Program-made: the position numbers and the translations under genes | Source of the DNA: RAM1 sp943372515 | GTDB taxonomy: Bacteria; Pseudomonadota; Gammaproteobacteria; Burkholderiales; Burkholderiaceae_C | DNA length: 64,000 nucleotides | NCBI GenBank assembly: GCA_943372515.1 | Contig: CALRYY010000008.1 | Location: 1 to 64,000, forward strand | Direction of reading: 5' to 3' | Notes under the pieces: generated by a model | What the model was told of the DNA's origin: nothing | The model's database searches: none | What the model saw: only the letters and a program-made list of their open reading frames with translations | In this document: piece after piece, positions 15,610-23,617 of the stretch | Layout of the letters: each line of letters starts with the position of its first letter | Numbering within the stretch: position 1 is the first letter of the stretch

Positions 15610-16270
15610 ACGACTTGAGCAGCAAGCGAATATCGTCCGCCAGCGCCTGCGCCCCGCTGCCGTAGCGGGTGTACAGGCGGATGCGGCCCTGCGTGTCGTA
15701 CACAAAGCTGCCCGCAGAATGGTCCATGGTGTAACTGGTGGGCGTCTTGCCGTCCACCTTCTTGTAGTAGACCTTGTAGTCCTTGGCCATGGCGGCCAGC
15801 TGTTCGGGCGTGCCGCGCAGCGCCAGGAAGCTGGGGTCGAAGTTGGCCATGTAGCCCTTGAGCACCTCGGGCGTGTCGCGGTCCGGGTCCACGGTGACAA
15901 AGATACCTTGCAGCTTGTCGCCGTCCTTGCCCAGCGTGCGCTTGACTTCGGCCAGCTCGGCCAGTGCCGTGGGGCAGACGTCGGGGCACTGCGTGAAGCC
16001 AAAGAACACCACCACCACCTTGCCTGCAAAGTCCTTGATGGTGCGTGGCTGGCCGTTGTGGTCGGTCAGCTGGAAGTCTCGCGCGTACTCGGCGCCGGTG
16101 ATATCAATGGCGCGAAACTGCGGTTTGTCGGGCGAGCATGCGGAGAGAAAGGCCAAGGAAGCCAGCAGGAATGCGCGGCGTTCCAGGGCCGCCGCGGAAC
16201 CGGCTTTGCCGGGCCGCTGGGGGCGCCCCCTTGAGGGGGAGACGCCGAAGGCGTTTCGGGGGTGGGTCAT
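15608..16270 (-). CDS. sco: SCO1/SenC/PrrC copper chaperone for cytochrome oxidase
   Basis: 220 residues. A lipoprotein-like signal (RRAFLLASLAFLSAC) starts near residue 32 and a thioredoxin-like SCO domain follows. The copper motif CxxxC is in QCPDVCPTAL, and the third ligand His is in DHSAGSFVYD. SCO delivers copper to the CuA centre of oxidase subunit II. The gene overlaps ctaB by ATGA and closes the cox/heme A operon. The first roughly 25 residues are unusual: they are encoded by a GC-rich palindromic repeat of intergenic type (16215-16265), and no alternative ATG or GTG start follows before the signal. This 'SenC' name is unrelated to selenoneine SenC. Confidence 0.9.
   Translation of the reverse strand: MTHPRNAFGVSPSRGRPQRPGKAGSAAALERRAFLLASLAFLSACSPDKPQFRAIDITGAEYARDFQLTDHNGQPRTIKDFAGKVVVVFFGFTQCPDVCPTALAELAEVKRTLGKDGDKLQGIFVTVDPDRDTPEVLKGYMANFDPSFLALRGTPEQLAAMAKDYKVYYKKVDGKTPTSYTMDHSAGSFVYDTQGRIRLYTRYGSGAQALADDIRLLLKS
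16215..16265. repeat. GC-rich palindromic repeat of comamonad intergenic type
   Basis: The block contains CGCCCCCTTGAGGGGG-type and GACGCCGAAGGCGT-type hairpins followed by TTCGGGGG. Similar palindromic modules are common between genes in Acidovorax-like genomes (from memory, not searched). Here it lies inside the 5' end of the sco coding frame rather than between genes, next to the junction with ctaB. Confidence 0.55.
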
Positions 16271-17166
16271 AGTAGGTAGTGGTCCACCAGCAAGGCTGCA
16301 AACAGCGCGCTCAGGTGGATCAGTGAAAAGCGGAAGGTGCGACGCGCCAGCGCGTCCGAGTAGTTGCGCCACAACATGAAGGCATACCAGGTAAAGCCCA
16401 CGCTCAAACCGATGGCCGCCACCAGGTAAAGCCAGCCGCTCATGCCATAAGCGAATGGCATCAGGCAGGCAGCAAACAGCACCAGCGTATACAAAAATAC
16501 CTGCAGCCGCGTGAACTCGTTGCCGTGCGTCACCGGCAGCATCGGCAGGCCCGACTTGCGGTAGTCCTCCACCCGGTACAGCGCCAGCGCCCAGAAGTGC
16601 GGCGGCGTCCACAGGAAGATGATCAGAAAAAGTATCAACGCCTCGGGGCCCACGTCGCCCGTCATCGCGGCCCAGCCCAGCACCGGCGGCATGGCTCCCG
16701 ACGCGCCGCCGATCACGATGTTCTGCGGCGTCAGCGGCTTGAGGATCACGGTGTAGACCACGGCATAGCCCACAAAGGTGGCAAAGGTCAGCCACATGGT
16801 CAGCGGATTGACCCACGCATACAGCAGCCACGAGCCCACCGCGCACAGCACGGCTGAAAACAGCAGGGTCTGCCAGTCGCTCAGCTCGCCCTTGGCCGTG
16901 GGCCGCCATGAGGTGCGCTTCATCTTGGCATCAATGCCTTTTTCAACAATGCAGTTGAAGGCGGCGGCGGCACCGGCCACCAGCCAGATACCCACGCAGG
17001 CGATGGCAGCCAGCCGCACCTGGGCCCACGACGGCGCGCCCGGCACGGCCAGCACCATGCCGATGAGTGCGCAAAACACGATGAGCTGGATCACGCGCGG
17101 CTTGGTCAGCGCGTTGAACTGCCGGATGCGCGAGGGCGCCTTGAGGGTATGGGTTGCTGTGCTCAT
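16267..17166 (-). CDS. ctaB: Protoheme IX farnesyltransferase (heme O synthase) CtaB/CyoE
   Basis: 299 residues with about eight or nine membrane segments of the UbiA prenyltransferase fold. The family starts with LTKPRVIQLIVFCALIGM. The prenyl-diphosphate/Mg site AFNCIVEKGIDAKMKRT lies near residue 68, and the second acidic region with HFWALALYRVEDY near 185. It adds the farnesyl chain to heme B to give heme O, the substrate of CtaA. It overlaps ctaA upstream (17163-17166) and sco downstream by ATGA-type junctions, so the three are translationally coupled. Confidence 0.95.
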   Translation of the reverse strand: MSTATHTLKAPSRIRQFNALTKPRVIQLIVFCALIGMVLAVPGAPSWAQVRLAAIACVGIWLVAGAAAAFNCIVEKGIDAKMKRTSWRPTAKGELSDWQTLLFSAVLCAVGSWLLYAWVNPLTMWLTFATFVGYAVVYTVILKPLTPQNIVIGGASGAMPPVLGWAAMTGDVGPEALILFLIIFLWTPPHFWALALYRVEDYRKSGLPMLPVTHGNEFTRLQVFLYTLVLFAACLMPFAYGMSGWLYLVAAIGLSVGFTWYAFMLWRNYSDALARRTFRFSLIHLSALFAALLVDHYLL

Positions 17167-18326
17167 GCCGACAGGCTCGATGCATTGAAGTTGGAAGCAC
17201 TGACAGTATCCGTCGCAAAACGGCTTTCACACAGCGCCCAGGTCAGCACCACGACCAGCGCGGCAGCGCCACCCGTGTGCGACACGGCAGCCACCAGCGG
17301 CCAGTCGAGCACCACGTTGGACAGGCCGGTGGCGAACTGCCACAGCGCCAGCCCAGCGATCCAGCGGGCCTGCGCGCGCAGCGCATGCACATGGCGCAGT
17401 CGCCAGGCCAGCAGGCCCAGCAGGGCGAGCACGCCGTAGGCCGCAAGGCGATGGACGTAATGGATGGCCGTCAGCGCACCAAAGCCGATGTGCTCACCGG
17501 CAGCCGTCTTGCCCAGCTCGCGCCACAGTGTGAAGCCGTCGTGAAACTCCATGTACGGCCACCAGCTGTTCTGGCACTGCGGGAATTCATTGCAGGCCAG
17601 CACGGCGTAATTGGTGCTGACCCAGCCGCCCAGCGCCACCTGCATCCAGACAGCTGCAAAGGTAGCCATGAGCAGCCAGCGTGTGGGGGCCGACAAAGGC
17701 ACAGGCGTGGTTTCATGCCAGGCCTGCGCGTACCGCACGGCCTGCACGCACAGCAACGCCAACAGCGCCAGCCCGCCCAGCAGGTGCAGCGTGACGATGG
17801 CGGGAAAGAGCTTCATGGTGACCGTCAGCGCGCCGAAGGCGCCCTGCACACACACCCATACCAGCGTGAGCGTGGGCCACCAGGGGCTCACGGGCACACC
17901 ACCCTGGTTGCGTCTGCGCTGCAGCCAGGTGGTGACCGCCAGCGTCAGGATCAACACGCCCACGCCGGTGGCCAGGTAGCGGTGGATCATCTCGATCCAG
18001 GCCTTGCCGTGGGTTACGGGGCCGGTGGGCATCGCTGTTTGGGCAGCGGTGATTTCCGCGCGCGCGCCCACCGGGCTGGCATTGCCATAGCAGCCCGGCC
18101 AGTCGGGGCAGCCCAGGCCTGAATCGGTCAGGCGGGTGAAGGCGCCAAACAGTACGAGGTCGAATGTGAGGAACAGCGTGAGCAGCGTGAGCGTGCGCAG
18201 GCGCCGCGCAGGCTCGGCATCACGGTTGCGCAGCCATACCCACGCCAGCGGCCCCAGGGCAATCACAACGCCCATCAGCATGAGCCGGGCAGCAGGTGCC
18301 AGGTCGTAAAGCGGCTGGGTGTCCAT
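17163..18326 (-). CDS. ctaA: Heme A synthase CtaA/COX15
   Basis: 387 residues with eight membrane segments. Heme-ligand histidines appear in the expected pattern: HRYLATG, HLLGGLAL, HYVHRLAAY and SHTGGAAAL. A cysteine pair is found in SGLGCPDWPGCYG near residue 62 and another in ACNEFPQC near 240. It oxidises the methyl group of heme O to formyl, making heme A for the aa3 oxidase. The start ATG 18326 overlaps the stop of the upstream SCO-like gene (TGATG). An in-frame ATG at 18350 would sit further inside that gene and is less likely. Confidence 0.95.
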   Translation of the reverse strand: MDTQPLYDLAPAARLMLMGVVIALGPLAWVWLRNRDAEPARRLRTLTLLTLFLTFDLVLFGAFTRLTDSGLGCPDWPGCYGNASPVGARAEITAAQTAMPTGPVTHGKAWIEMIHRYLATGVGVLILTLAVTTWLQRRRNQGGVPVSPWWPTLTLVWVCVQGAFGALTVTMKLFPAIVTLHLLGGLALLALLCVQAVRYAQAWHETTPVPLSAPTRWLLMATFAAVWMQVALGGWVSTNYAVLACNEFPQCQNSWWPYMEFHDGFTLWRELGKTAAGEHIGFGALTAIHYVHRLAAYGVLALLGLLAWRLRHVHALRAQARWIAGLALWQFATGLSNVVLDWPLVAAVSHTGGAAALVVVLTWALCESRFATDTVSASNFNASSLSA

Positions 18327-19057
18327 CAGGGACGGCCCGCCTTGTCCCACGACGCGGACGCGCGCATCAGCCGCTCCAGGTCGCGCTTGATCTTCGCGGC
18401 AGAGGCTGTGTCTACCGTCGCGTCCAGGTTCACCGCAGGAAAGCGCAGCATCCAGTTACCCATGGGGTCCACCACATAAAGGTGGTCGCGCAGCTCGCGG
18501 CCGGCGGCCGGCGCCAGCCACTGCGCCAGCTGCGCGGCGTCCACGCGCAGCACGGTGGCCTGCTTGATGGCGGGCAGCAGTCCGGCTTTGACCGGCGCTG
18601 CGTCGGGAACCAGCCAGATCCAGTCGAGCCGGTCCTTGTCCTTGCCCAGGCCTTCGCGCAGCTGGCGTTGCAGGTACAGGTGTTTTTCACAGGTAGCGTC
18701 GCAAGCGCCGCCCGCCACACTGACCAGCAGCCACTGGCCCTTGAGCTGGGGCAGCGTGGACTGTGCGCCGTCCAGTGCGGTGGTGGCCAGCGGGGGGGCG
18801 GGCCGCTGCGGATCGATCAGCTCGCCATAGTTGCGTCGGCCCTCAGGGCGCACCACGTAGTAGGTGAAGTACGAGGCGATGACCGGCGCGGCACAAACCA
18901 GCAGCACGGCAATCATCTTCCAGCGGCCCGTGGCCGTGCGACGTCCATCTGCCGCGACAGCTTCTTGCGGCGCGGGCAGCGAATGCACGGTCAAGCCCAG
19001 CGGCTCGTCACGCGATGCGGGCTTTGCGCCAGGGGGCAATGAATTGGAACCAGACAT
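18326..19057 (-). CDS. Membrane-anchored SCO-like protein with CxxxC motif
   Basis: 243 residues. One membrane segment (about 50-72, MIAVLLVCAAPVIASYFTYY) precedes a thioredoxin-like domain. The motif GACDATCEKH has the CxxxC spacing of SCO copper chaperones, and HLYVVDPMGNWMLRFP resembles the later SCO strand. It sits between surf1 and ctaA, so a role in copper or redox handling during oxidase assembly is likely. ATG 19057 overlaps the end of surf1 by 50 bases; a GTG at 18988, just past the surf1 stop, would drop about 23 residues and is an alternative start. Function is inferred from fold and neighbours. Confidence 0.75.
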   Translation of the reverse strand: MSGSNSLPPGAKPASRDEPLGLTVHSLPAPQEAVAADGRRTATGRWKMIAVLLVCAAPVIASYFTYYVVRPEGRRNYGELIDPQRPAPPLATTALDGAQSTLPQLKGQWLLVSVAGGACDATCEKHLYLQRQLREGLGKDKDRLDWIWLVPDAAPVKAGLLPAIKQATVLRVDAAQLAQWLAPAAGRELRDHLYVVDPMGNWMLRFPAVNLDATVDTASAAKIKRDLERLMRASASWDKAGRP

Positions 19058-19754
19058 AAAGAACGCCCAAGAGGCCGCTAAGACCAAACCATTGAAATGC
19101 GTAGCCGTAGTGCTTGCCTGTGCCGGCTGCGGCCTCAGGCCAGTCACGCTGCAGGCCCTGCGAAGCCTCGCCCAACTGCACGACGGTGAAGGGCCGCAGC
19201 ATCAGACGGGTTTCTGCGCTGAAAGCGACCAAGTCGAGATTTTGCCGGATGGCGGAAGACCCCGCAGCCGGCGCGGCACCTGAAAACTCGAAAAGCCGCG
19301 GCGGTGACGCTGCGATGCGCCCCTGGATCTGAACCGGTCCCGCAGGTGTTTCAACTGGGGGCAGGCGCTCGCGGTCCACAAAATTGCGCTGCACCCAGCC
19401 GCGCTGCACCACCACCACCGCATCGCTGCCGTCCAGGGCCAGCGGAGTCAGCACATAAAAGCCGGGCTTGCCGTTCATCTGCCGGTTGTCCAGGTACACG
19501 GTGTGGTGCGCGAGCCAGCGGCCTTGCAACTGCACGGGGCGGTGCAACTGGAGGGTGGCGTTATCGATGGCAGACATGTCTGCATTGCCCAGGGCCGAAA
19601 GCGCCTTCTTGGCGTCGGTGGCGGCCTGCAGGGCCTCTTTCTGGCTGGCCCGCGAAAGCTGCCAGAAACCCAGCGACGAGGCCACGGCCATGGCAGCCAC
19701 AGCGGCGACGGTCACCAGCCAAAAGCGTGTCGAACGCAATTGCACCGCAGTCAC
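19008..19754 (-). CDS. SURF1-family cytochrome oxidase assembly protein
   Basis: 248 residues with membrane segments at each end (about 12-30 and 215-235), as in SURF1. Family motifs are LGFWQLSRA near 27, QLQGRWLAHHTVYLDNR near 77, GRIAASPPR, and the C-terminal HYGYAFQWFGL. SURF1 helps insert heme A into subunit I. The start is GTG at 19754, supported by GGAAGGA seven bases upstream; longer forms would run into the divergent DUF2909 gene. Only 15 bases separate the two start codons, so each leader lies within the opposite gene. Confidence 0.9.
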   Translation of the reverse strand: MTAVQLRSTRFWLVTVAAVAAMAVASSLGFWQLSRASQKEALQAATDAKKALSALGNADMSAIDNATLQLHRPVQLQGRWLAHHTVYLDNRQMNGKPGFYVLTPLALDGSDAVVVVQRGWVQRNFVDRERLPPVETPAGPVQIQGRIAASPPRLFEFSGAAPAAGSSAIRQNLDLVAFSAETRLMLRPFTVVQLGEASQGLQRDWPEAAAGTGKHYGYAFQWFGLSGLLGVLYVWFQFIAPWRKARIA

Positions 19755-19769
19755 GGGATAATCCTTCCC

Positions 19770-19991
19770 ATGACATATCTGGTTGCGTTCGCTTTCATTG
19801 CCATTCTGGGCAGTCTCGCATCGGCGCTGTATTTCATGCTGAAGGATGGCACAGGCGGCAAGGCCAAGACCAGCAACATGGCCCGTGCCCTGGCACTGCG
19901 TGTGGGGTTTTCCATCCTGCTGTTCATCTGTATCCTGGTGGCGTGGAAGCTGGGCTACATCCAGCCCACGGGCCTGCCAGTGGGCAAGTGA
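19770..19991 (+). CDS. Twin transmembrane protein (DUF2909)
   Basis: 73 residues with two membrane segments (about 2-22 and 45-64) joined by a short basic loop (KDGTGGKAKT). The size and layout match the DUF2909 small membrane proteins found beside cytochrome oxidase genes. It is the only plus-strand gene inside the otherwise minus-strand cox block, lying head-to-head with surf1 and tail-to-tail with coxC. A terminator at 20023-20049 ends it. A role in oxidase assembly is a guess from position. Confidence 0.8.
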   Translation: MTYLVAFAFIAILGSLASALYFMLKDGTGGKAKTSNMARALALRVGFSILLFICILVAWKLGYIQPTGLPVGK

Positions 19992-20022
19992 CCGGATAAG
20001 TGGCGCTGCAGGGCGCCCCAAC

Positions 20023-20049
20023 AAAAAAAGCGCCTCACGGCGCTTTTTT
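20023..20049. terminator. Bidirectional terminator between DUF2909 and coxC
   Basis: An A-run followed by GCGCC (to 20034), a TCAC loop, and GGCGC with a six-T run form a symmetrical hairpin. Downstream of DUF2909 it acts on the plus strand; downstream of coxC it may attenuate the minus-strand cox transcript before surf1. Confidence 0.9.
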
Positions 20050-20063
20050 CGTGGGTGCGGTGC

Positions 20064-20945
20064 TTACAACCAGTAGACCAGCACATACAGGCCGAGCCAG
20101 ACCACGTCCACAAAGTGCCAGTACCAGGCGGCGCCTTCAAAGCCGAAATGCCTGTCAGCGGTGAAGTGGCCCTTTTGCAGGCGCAGCGTGATGAACAGCA
20201 GCATCAGCATGCCCACGAACACGTGAAAGCCGTGAAAGCCCGTCAGCATGAAGAAGGTGGAGCCAAAGATGCCCGACGACAGCTTGAGGTTCAGGTCGGT
20301 GTAGGCATGGAAGTATTCATAGCCCTGCACGCCCAGGAAGGTCATGCCCAGCAGCACGGTGATCCACATGAAGGCGATGGTCTTGCCACGCTGGTTTTCA
20401 CGCAGCGCATGGTGGGCAATGGTCAGCGTCACGCCCGAGGTCAGCAGCAGCGCAGTGTTGATCGTGGGCAGCCAGAACGGGCCCATGGTCTGGAAGGGCT
20501 CGACGATACCGGCAGGCGATGCAGTGGCACCGGCCACGACGCTGGGCCACACGGCCTTGAAGTCAGGCCACAGCAGTGCGTTTTCAAGGCTGCCCAGAGC
20601 GGGTACGGAGTGCGAGCGTGCCCACCACAACGCGGTGAAGAAGGCGCCGAAGAACATCACCTCTGAGAAGATGAACCAGCTCATGCTCCAGCGGAAAGAC
20701 AGGTCTACCTTGTAGCCGTATTGCCCGCCCTCGCTTTCGCCAACAGCCTGACCAAACCACTGGTAGAGCACAAACAGCCACCAGGCCAGCCCGAAGAACA
20801 GCGAATACATGCCCCAGCCGTTACCGTTGATCCACTGGCCTGCGCCCAGAATCACAAAGAAAAGGCCGATGGCCGCCATGACGGGATGGCGCGAAGGTTG
20901 GGGCACGTAGTAATAAGGGGTGGTGCCGTGTGCGGTTGAACTCAT
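20064..20945 (-). CDS. coxC: Cytochrome c oxidase subunit III
   Basis: 293 residues with seven membrane segments. Family features are YYVPQPSRHPVMAAIG at the start, FGLAWWLFVLYQWFG, SEVMFFGAFFTALWWARSH and HGFHVFVGMLML, ending HFVDVVWLGLYVLVYWL. It is a core subunit of the aa3-type terminal oxidase in the inner membrane. ATG 20945 has AGGAG upstream and is preferred over an open extension towards 21017. It follows the DUF2970 gene in the cox operon. Confidence 0.97.
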   Translation of the reverse strand: MSSTAHGTTPYYYVPQPSRHPVMAAIGLFFVILGAGQWINGNGWGMYSLFFGLAWWLFVLYQWFGQAVGESEGGQYGYKVDLSFRWSMSWFIFSEVMFFGAFFTALWWARSHSVPALGSLENALLWPDFKAVWPSVVAGATASPAGIVEPFQTMGPFWLPTINTALLLTSGVTLTIAHHALRENQRGKTIAFMWITVLLGMTFLGVQGYEYFHAYTDLNLKLSSGIFGSTFFMLTGFHGFHVFVGMLMLLFITLRLQKGHFTADRHFGFEGAAWYWHFVDVVWLGLYVLVYWL

Positions 20946-21006
20946 TTCAGCTCCTGACTCTCTCGGATTCTTGGATTCTTGTCTTGGTTTTCGGGGGGCT
21001 CGGCGG

Positions 21007-21213
21007 TCACTTGACAACCCAGTTGACCAGCACGATCAGCCCCACCACAAACAACACCGCAGCGCCTATGCCCACGACGATGATGTGAAAGGGGTTGGCC
21101 TGCGCCAGGTCCTGCTTGTATTCACTGTTCTTGCGGATACCGACGAATGACCACGCCACGGTCTTGACCGTGCGCAGAAACGAAGGCTTGGCTTGTTGCA
21201 GCGGTGTGTTCAT
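21007..21213 (-). CDS. DUF2970 small membrane protein
   Basis: 68 residues with one membrane segment (about 43-66) after an amphipathic N-terminus that includes VAWSFVGIRKNSEYKQD, the conserved part of DUF2970. It overlaps cox11 by four bases (ATGA) and precedes coxC. Its conserved place in beta-proteobacterial cox operons suggests an assembly or stability role, which is not established. Confidence 0.88.
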   Translation of the reverse strand: MNTPLQQAKPSFLRTVKTVAWSFVGIRKNSEYKQDLAQANPFHIIVVGIGAAVLFVVGLIVLVNWVVK

Positions 21214-21824
21214 GAACCCACCTGTGTCTTCAGCACCGTCGTCGCATCCGCCGTTGGTGCCGCAGGGGTCTTGCCGCCCACTTCAAAGAACGTGTACGAC
21301 AGTGTGATGGTCGTGACGTCCTTCGAAAGCTTGGGGTCGATCACAAAGGCCACCGGCCACTGCTTTTTTTCGCCCGCTTCCAGTGTGTACTGGTTGAAGC
21401 AGAAGCATTCGAGCTTGTTGAAATGCGCCGCTGCCTGGTTGGGCGCGTAGCTTGGGATGGCTTGCGCGGCCATGCGGCGGTTTTGTACGTTCTGGAACTC
21501 GTACATGACCGTGGTGAGCTGGCCGGGGTGCACCTGCACAGAACGCTGCGCCGGTTTGAACTCCCAGGGGCCGCGCGAGTTGGCGTCAAATTCGACGGTG
21601 ATGGTGCGGCTGGTGTCAATCTGCGTGTTGGACGGCAGCTTGACGTCACGCCCCGCCACACCGTTGCCGGGCACCTGGCGCTCGGACAGCGACAGGATAT
21701 TGATACCCGTCATTTCACAGATGGCCTTGTACAGAGGCACCAGCGCATAGCCGAAAGCGAACATGCCCGCCGTGACGATGGCGAGCTTGCCCACCATCTT
21801 GACGTTTTCGTTGCGGATGCTCAT
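21210..21824 (-). CDS. ctaG: Cytochrome c oxidase assembly protein Cox11/CtaG
   Basis: 204 residues with one N-terminal membrane segment (about 13-31, VGKLAIVTAGMFAFGYALV). The periplasmic domain contains the copper motif ECFCFNQ near 148 and the family phrase VYRxxC-like PLYKAICEMTGIN near 30. Cox11 delivers copper to the CuB site of subunit I. It lies 13 bases after the 39-residue assembly gene and overlaps DUF2970. Confidence 0.95.
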   Translation of the reverse strand: MSIRNENVKMVGKLAIVTAGMFAFGYALVPLYKAICEMTGINILSLSERQVPGNGVAGRDVKLPSNTQIDTSRTITVEFDANSRGPWEFKPAQRSVQVHPGQLTTVMYEFQNVQNRRMAAQAIPSYAPNQAAAHFNKLECFCFNQYTLEAGEKKQWPVAFVIDPKLSKDVTTITLSYTFFEVGGKTPAAPTADATTVLKTQVGS

Positions 21825-21837
21825 GTGCGAGGCCGGT

Positions 21838-21957
21838 TCAGCGCGAGGTCAGCAAAACCATCTTGACCATGAAGCCGATGAAAAACACGGCCACCACGGA
21901 CGCCAGGATCAGCGCCATGCGCAGGTTGTTCTTCTTTTGTTCAGGCGTCATGGCCAT
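21838..21957 (-). CDS. 39-residue cytochrome oxidase small assembly protein
   Basis: A short frame from ATG 21957 to TGA 21838 encodes 39 residues beginning MAMTPEQKKNNLRMA, then one membrane segment (VVAVFFIGFMVKMVLL) and LTSR. The basic cytoplasmic face and single helix match the tiny 'cytochrome oxidase small assembly protein' found between coxA and cox11 in related bacteria. It starts four bases after the coxA stop. A second ATG at 21951 would shorten it by two residues. It is easily missed because of its length. Confidence 0.85.
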   Translation of the reverse strand: MAMTPEQKKNNLRMALILASVVAVFFIGFMVKMVLLTSR

Positions 21958-21961
21958 GATG

Positions 21962-23581
21962 TCAGCCGATCACCTTGGTGGCGGTAGCGTCCAGCTTGGG
22001 AGGGGTCTCAAAGGTATGGAACGGTGCGGGGGAAGGCACTTCCCATTCCAGGCCTTCAGCGGCTTCCCAGGGCTTTTGCGCAGCCTTTTCACCCTTGCCG
22101 CGCATCGTGGGCACCACGATGAACAGGAAGAAGTAAACCTGCGCCAGACCGAAGGCAAATGCACCCACCGAGGCAATCGCGTTGAAGTCAGCGAATTGCA
22201 TGGGGTAGTCGGCATAGCGGCGCGGCATGCCGGCCAGGCCCAGGAAGTGCATCGGGAAGAACGTGACGTTGAAGGCGATCAGGCTCCACCAGAAGTGGAT
22301 CTTGCCGCGCGCTTCGTTGTACATCACACCCGTCCACTTGGGCGCCCAGTAGTAGTAGCCCGCAAACAGCGCATACAAGGAGCCGGCTACCAGCACGTAG
22401 TGGAAGTGGGCCACCACGTAATAGGTGTCCTGCAGCTGGATGTCGATCGGCGCCATCGCCAGGATCAGGCCGGTAAAGCCGCCCATGGTGAACACGAAGA
22501 TAAAACCCACGGCAAACAGCATGGGTGTTTCAAACGTCATGGAGCCCTGCCACATGGTGGCAATCCAGTTGAAGATCTTCACGGCCGTGGGCACGGCGAT
22601 CAGCATGGTGGCGTACATGAAGAACAGCTGGCCCGTCACCGGCATACCGGTGGTGAACATGTGGTGCGCCCAGACGATGAAGCTCAGGATGGCGATGGAG
22701 CTGGTGGCATACACCATGGACGCATAACCGAACAGCTTCTTGCGGCTGAAGGCCGGCACGATCTGGCTGATGATGCCGAACGCCGGCAAGATCATGATGT
22801 ACACCTCGGGGTGACCGAAGAACCAGAAAATGTGCTGGTACATCACCGGGTCGCCGCCACCGGCGGGGTTGAAGAAGCTGGTGCCAAAGTGGCGATCTGT
22901 CAGCGTCATGGTGATGGCGCCGGCCAGCACAGGCATCACGGCGATCAACAGATAGGCGGTGATCAGCCAGGTCCAGCAGAACATGGGCATCTTCATGAGC
23001 GTCATGCCGGGCGCGCGCATGTTCAGGATGGTCACGATGATGTTGATCGAACCCATGATCGAGCTGGCACCCAGAATGTGCATGGCAAAAATGCCGGCGT
23101 CCATGGAGGGGCCCATTTGCAGCGTCAGCGGTGCATACAGCGTCCAGCCGGCTGCCGGTGCGCCTCCGGGCATGAAGAAGCTGCCCGCCAGCATCAGGCC
23201 GGCGGGGATCATCAGCCAGAAGCTGAAGTTGTTCATGCGGGCAAAAGCCATGTCAGCCGCGCCAATCTGCAGCGGGATCATCCAGTTTGCAAAGCCCACG
23301 AAGGCCGGCATGATGGCGCCGAACACCATGATCAGGCCGTGCATGGTGGTCAGCTGGTTGAACAGTTCGGGGTTCACGACCTGCAGGCCGGGCTGGAACA
23401 GTTCAGCACGGATCAGCAGCGCCAGGACGCCGCCAAACATCAGCATGAAGAACGAGAACAGCAGGTAGAGCGTTCCGATGTCCTTGTGGTTGGTCGCATA
23501 GACCCAGCGGCGCCAGCCCGCGGGGGCGTGGTCGTGGTGATCGTCGTGGGCGTGGTCGTGATGGTCGAGGACTGCACTCAT
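21962..23581 (-). CDS. coxA: Cytochrome c oxidase subunit I
   Basis: 539 residues with twelve membrane segments. Hallmarks are the heme a ligand in TMHGLIMVFGAIMP, the CuB/Tyr crosslink region FWFFGHPEVYIMILP, the His pair in WAHHMFTTG, and the ligand pair in VVAHFHYVLVAGS. It holds heme a and the heme a3-CuB site where oxygen is reduced. The N-terminus is unusually His/Asp-rich (HDHAHDDHHDHAP, residues 7-19), which could bind metal. It follows coxB by 36 bases. Confidence 0.98.
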   Translation of the reverse strand: MSAVLDHHDHAHDDHHDHAPAGWRRWVYATNHKDIGTLYLLFSFFMLMFGGVLALLIRAELFQPGLQVVNPELFNQLTTMHGLIMVFGAIMPAFVGFANWMIPLQIGAADMAFARMNNFSFWLMIPAGLMLAGSFFMPGGAPAAGWTLYAPLTLQMGPSMDAGIFAMHILGASSIMGSINIIVTILNMRAPGMTLMKMPMFCWTWLITAYLLIAVMPVLAGAITMTLTDRHFGTSFFNPAGGGDPVMYQHIFWFFGHPEVYIMILPAFGIISQIVPAFSRKKLFGYASMVYATSSIAILSFIVWAHHMFTTGMPVTGQLFFMYATMLIAVPTAVKIFNWIATMWQGSMTFETPMLFAVGFIFVFTMGGFTGLILAMAPIDIQLQDTYYVVAHFHYVLVAGSLYALFAGYYYWAPKWTGVMYNEARGKIHFWWSLIAFNVTFFPMHFLGLAGMPRRYADYPMQFADFNAIASVGAFAFGLAQVYFFLFIVVPTMRGKGEKAAQKPWEAAEGLEWEVPSPAPFHTFETPPKLDATATKVIG

Positions 23582-23617
23582 CTTGAATTCCTTGATTTTT
23601 TCCGTTACGCCTGCGGC

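Noticed and set aside
15608..16270. The SCO1/SenC family name as a link to selenoneine SenC
   Set aside because: The names coincide; this protein is a copper chaperone of cytochrome oxidase.
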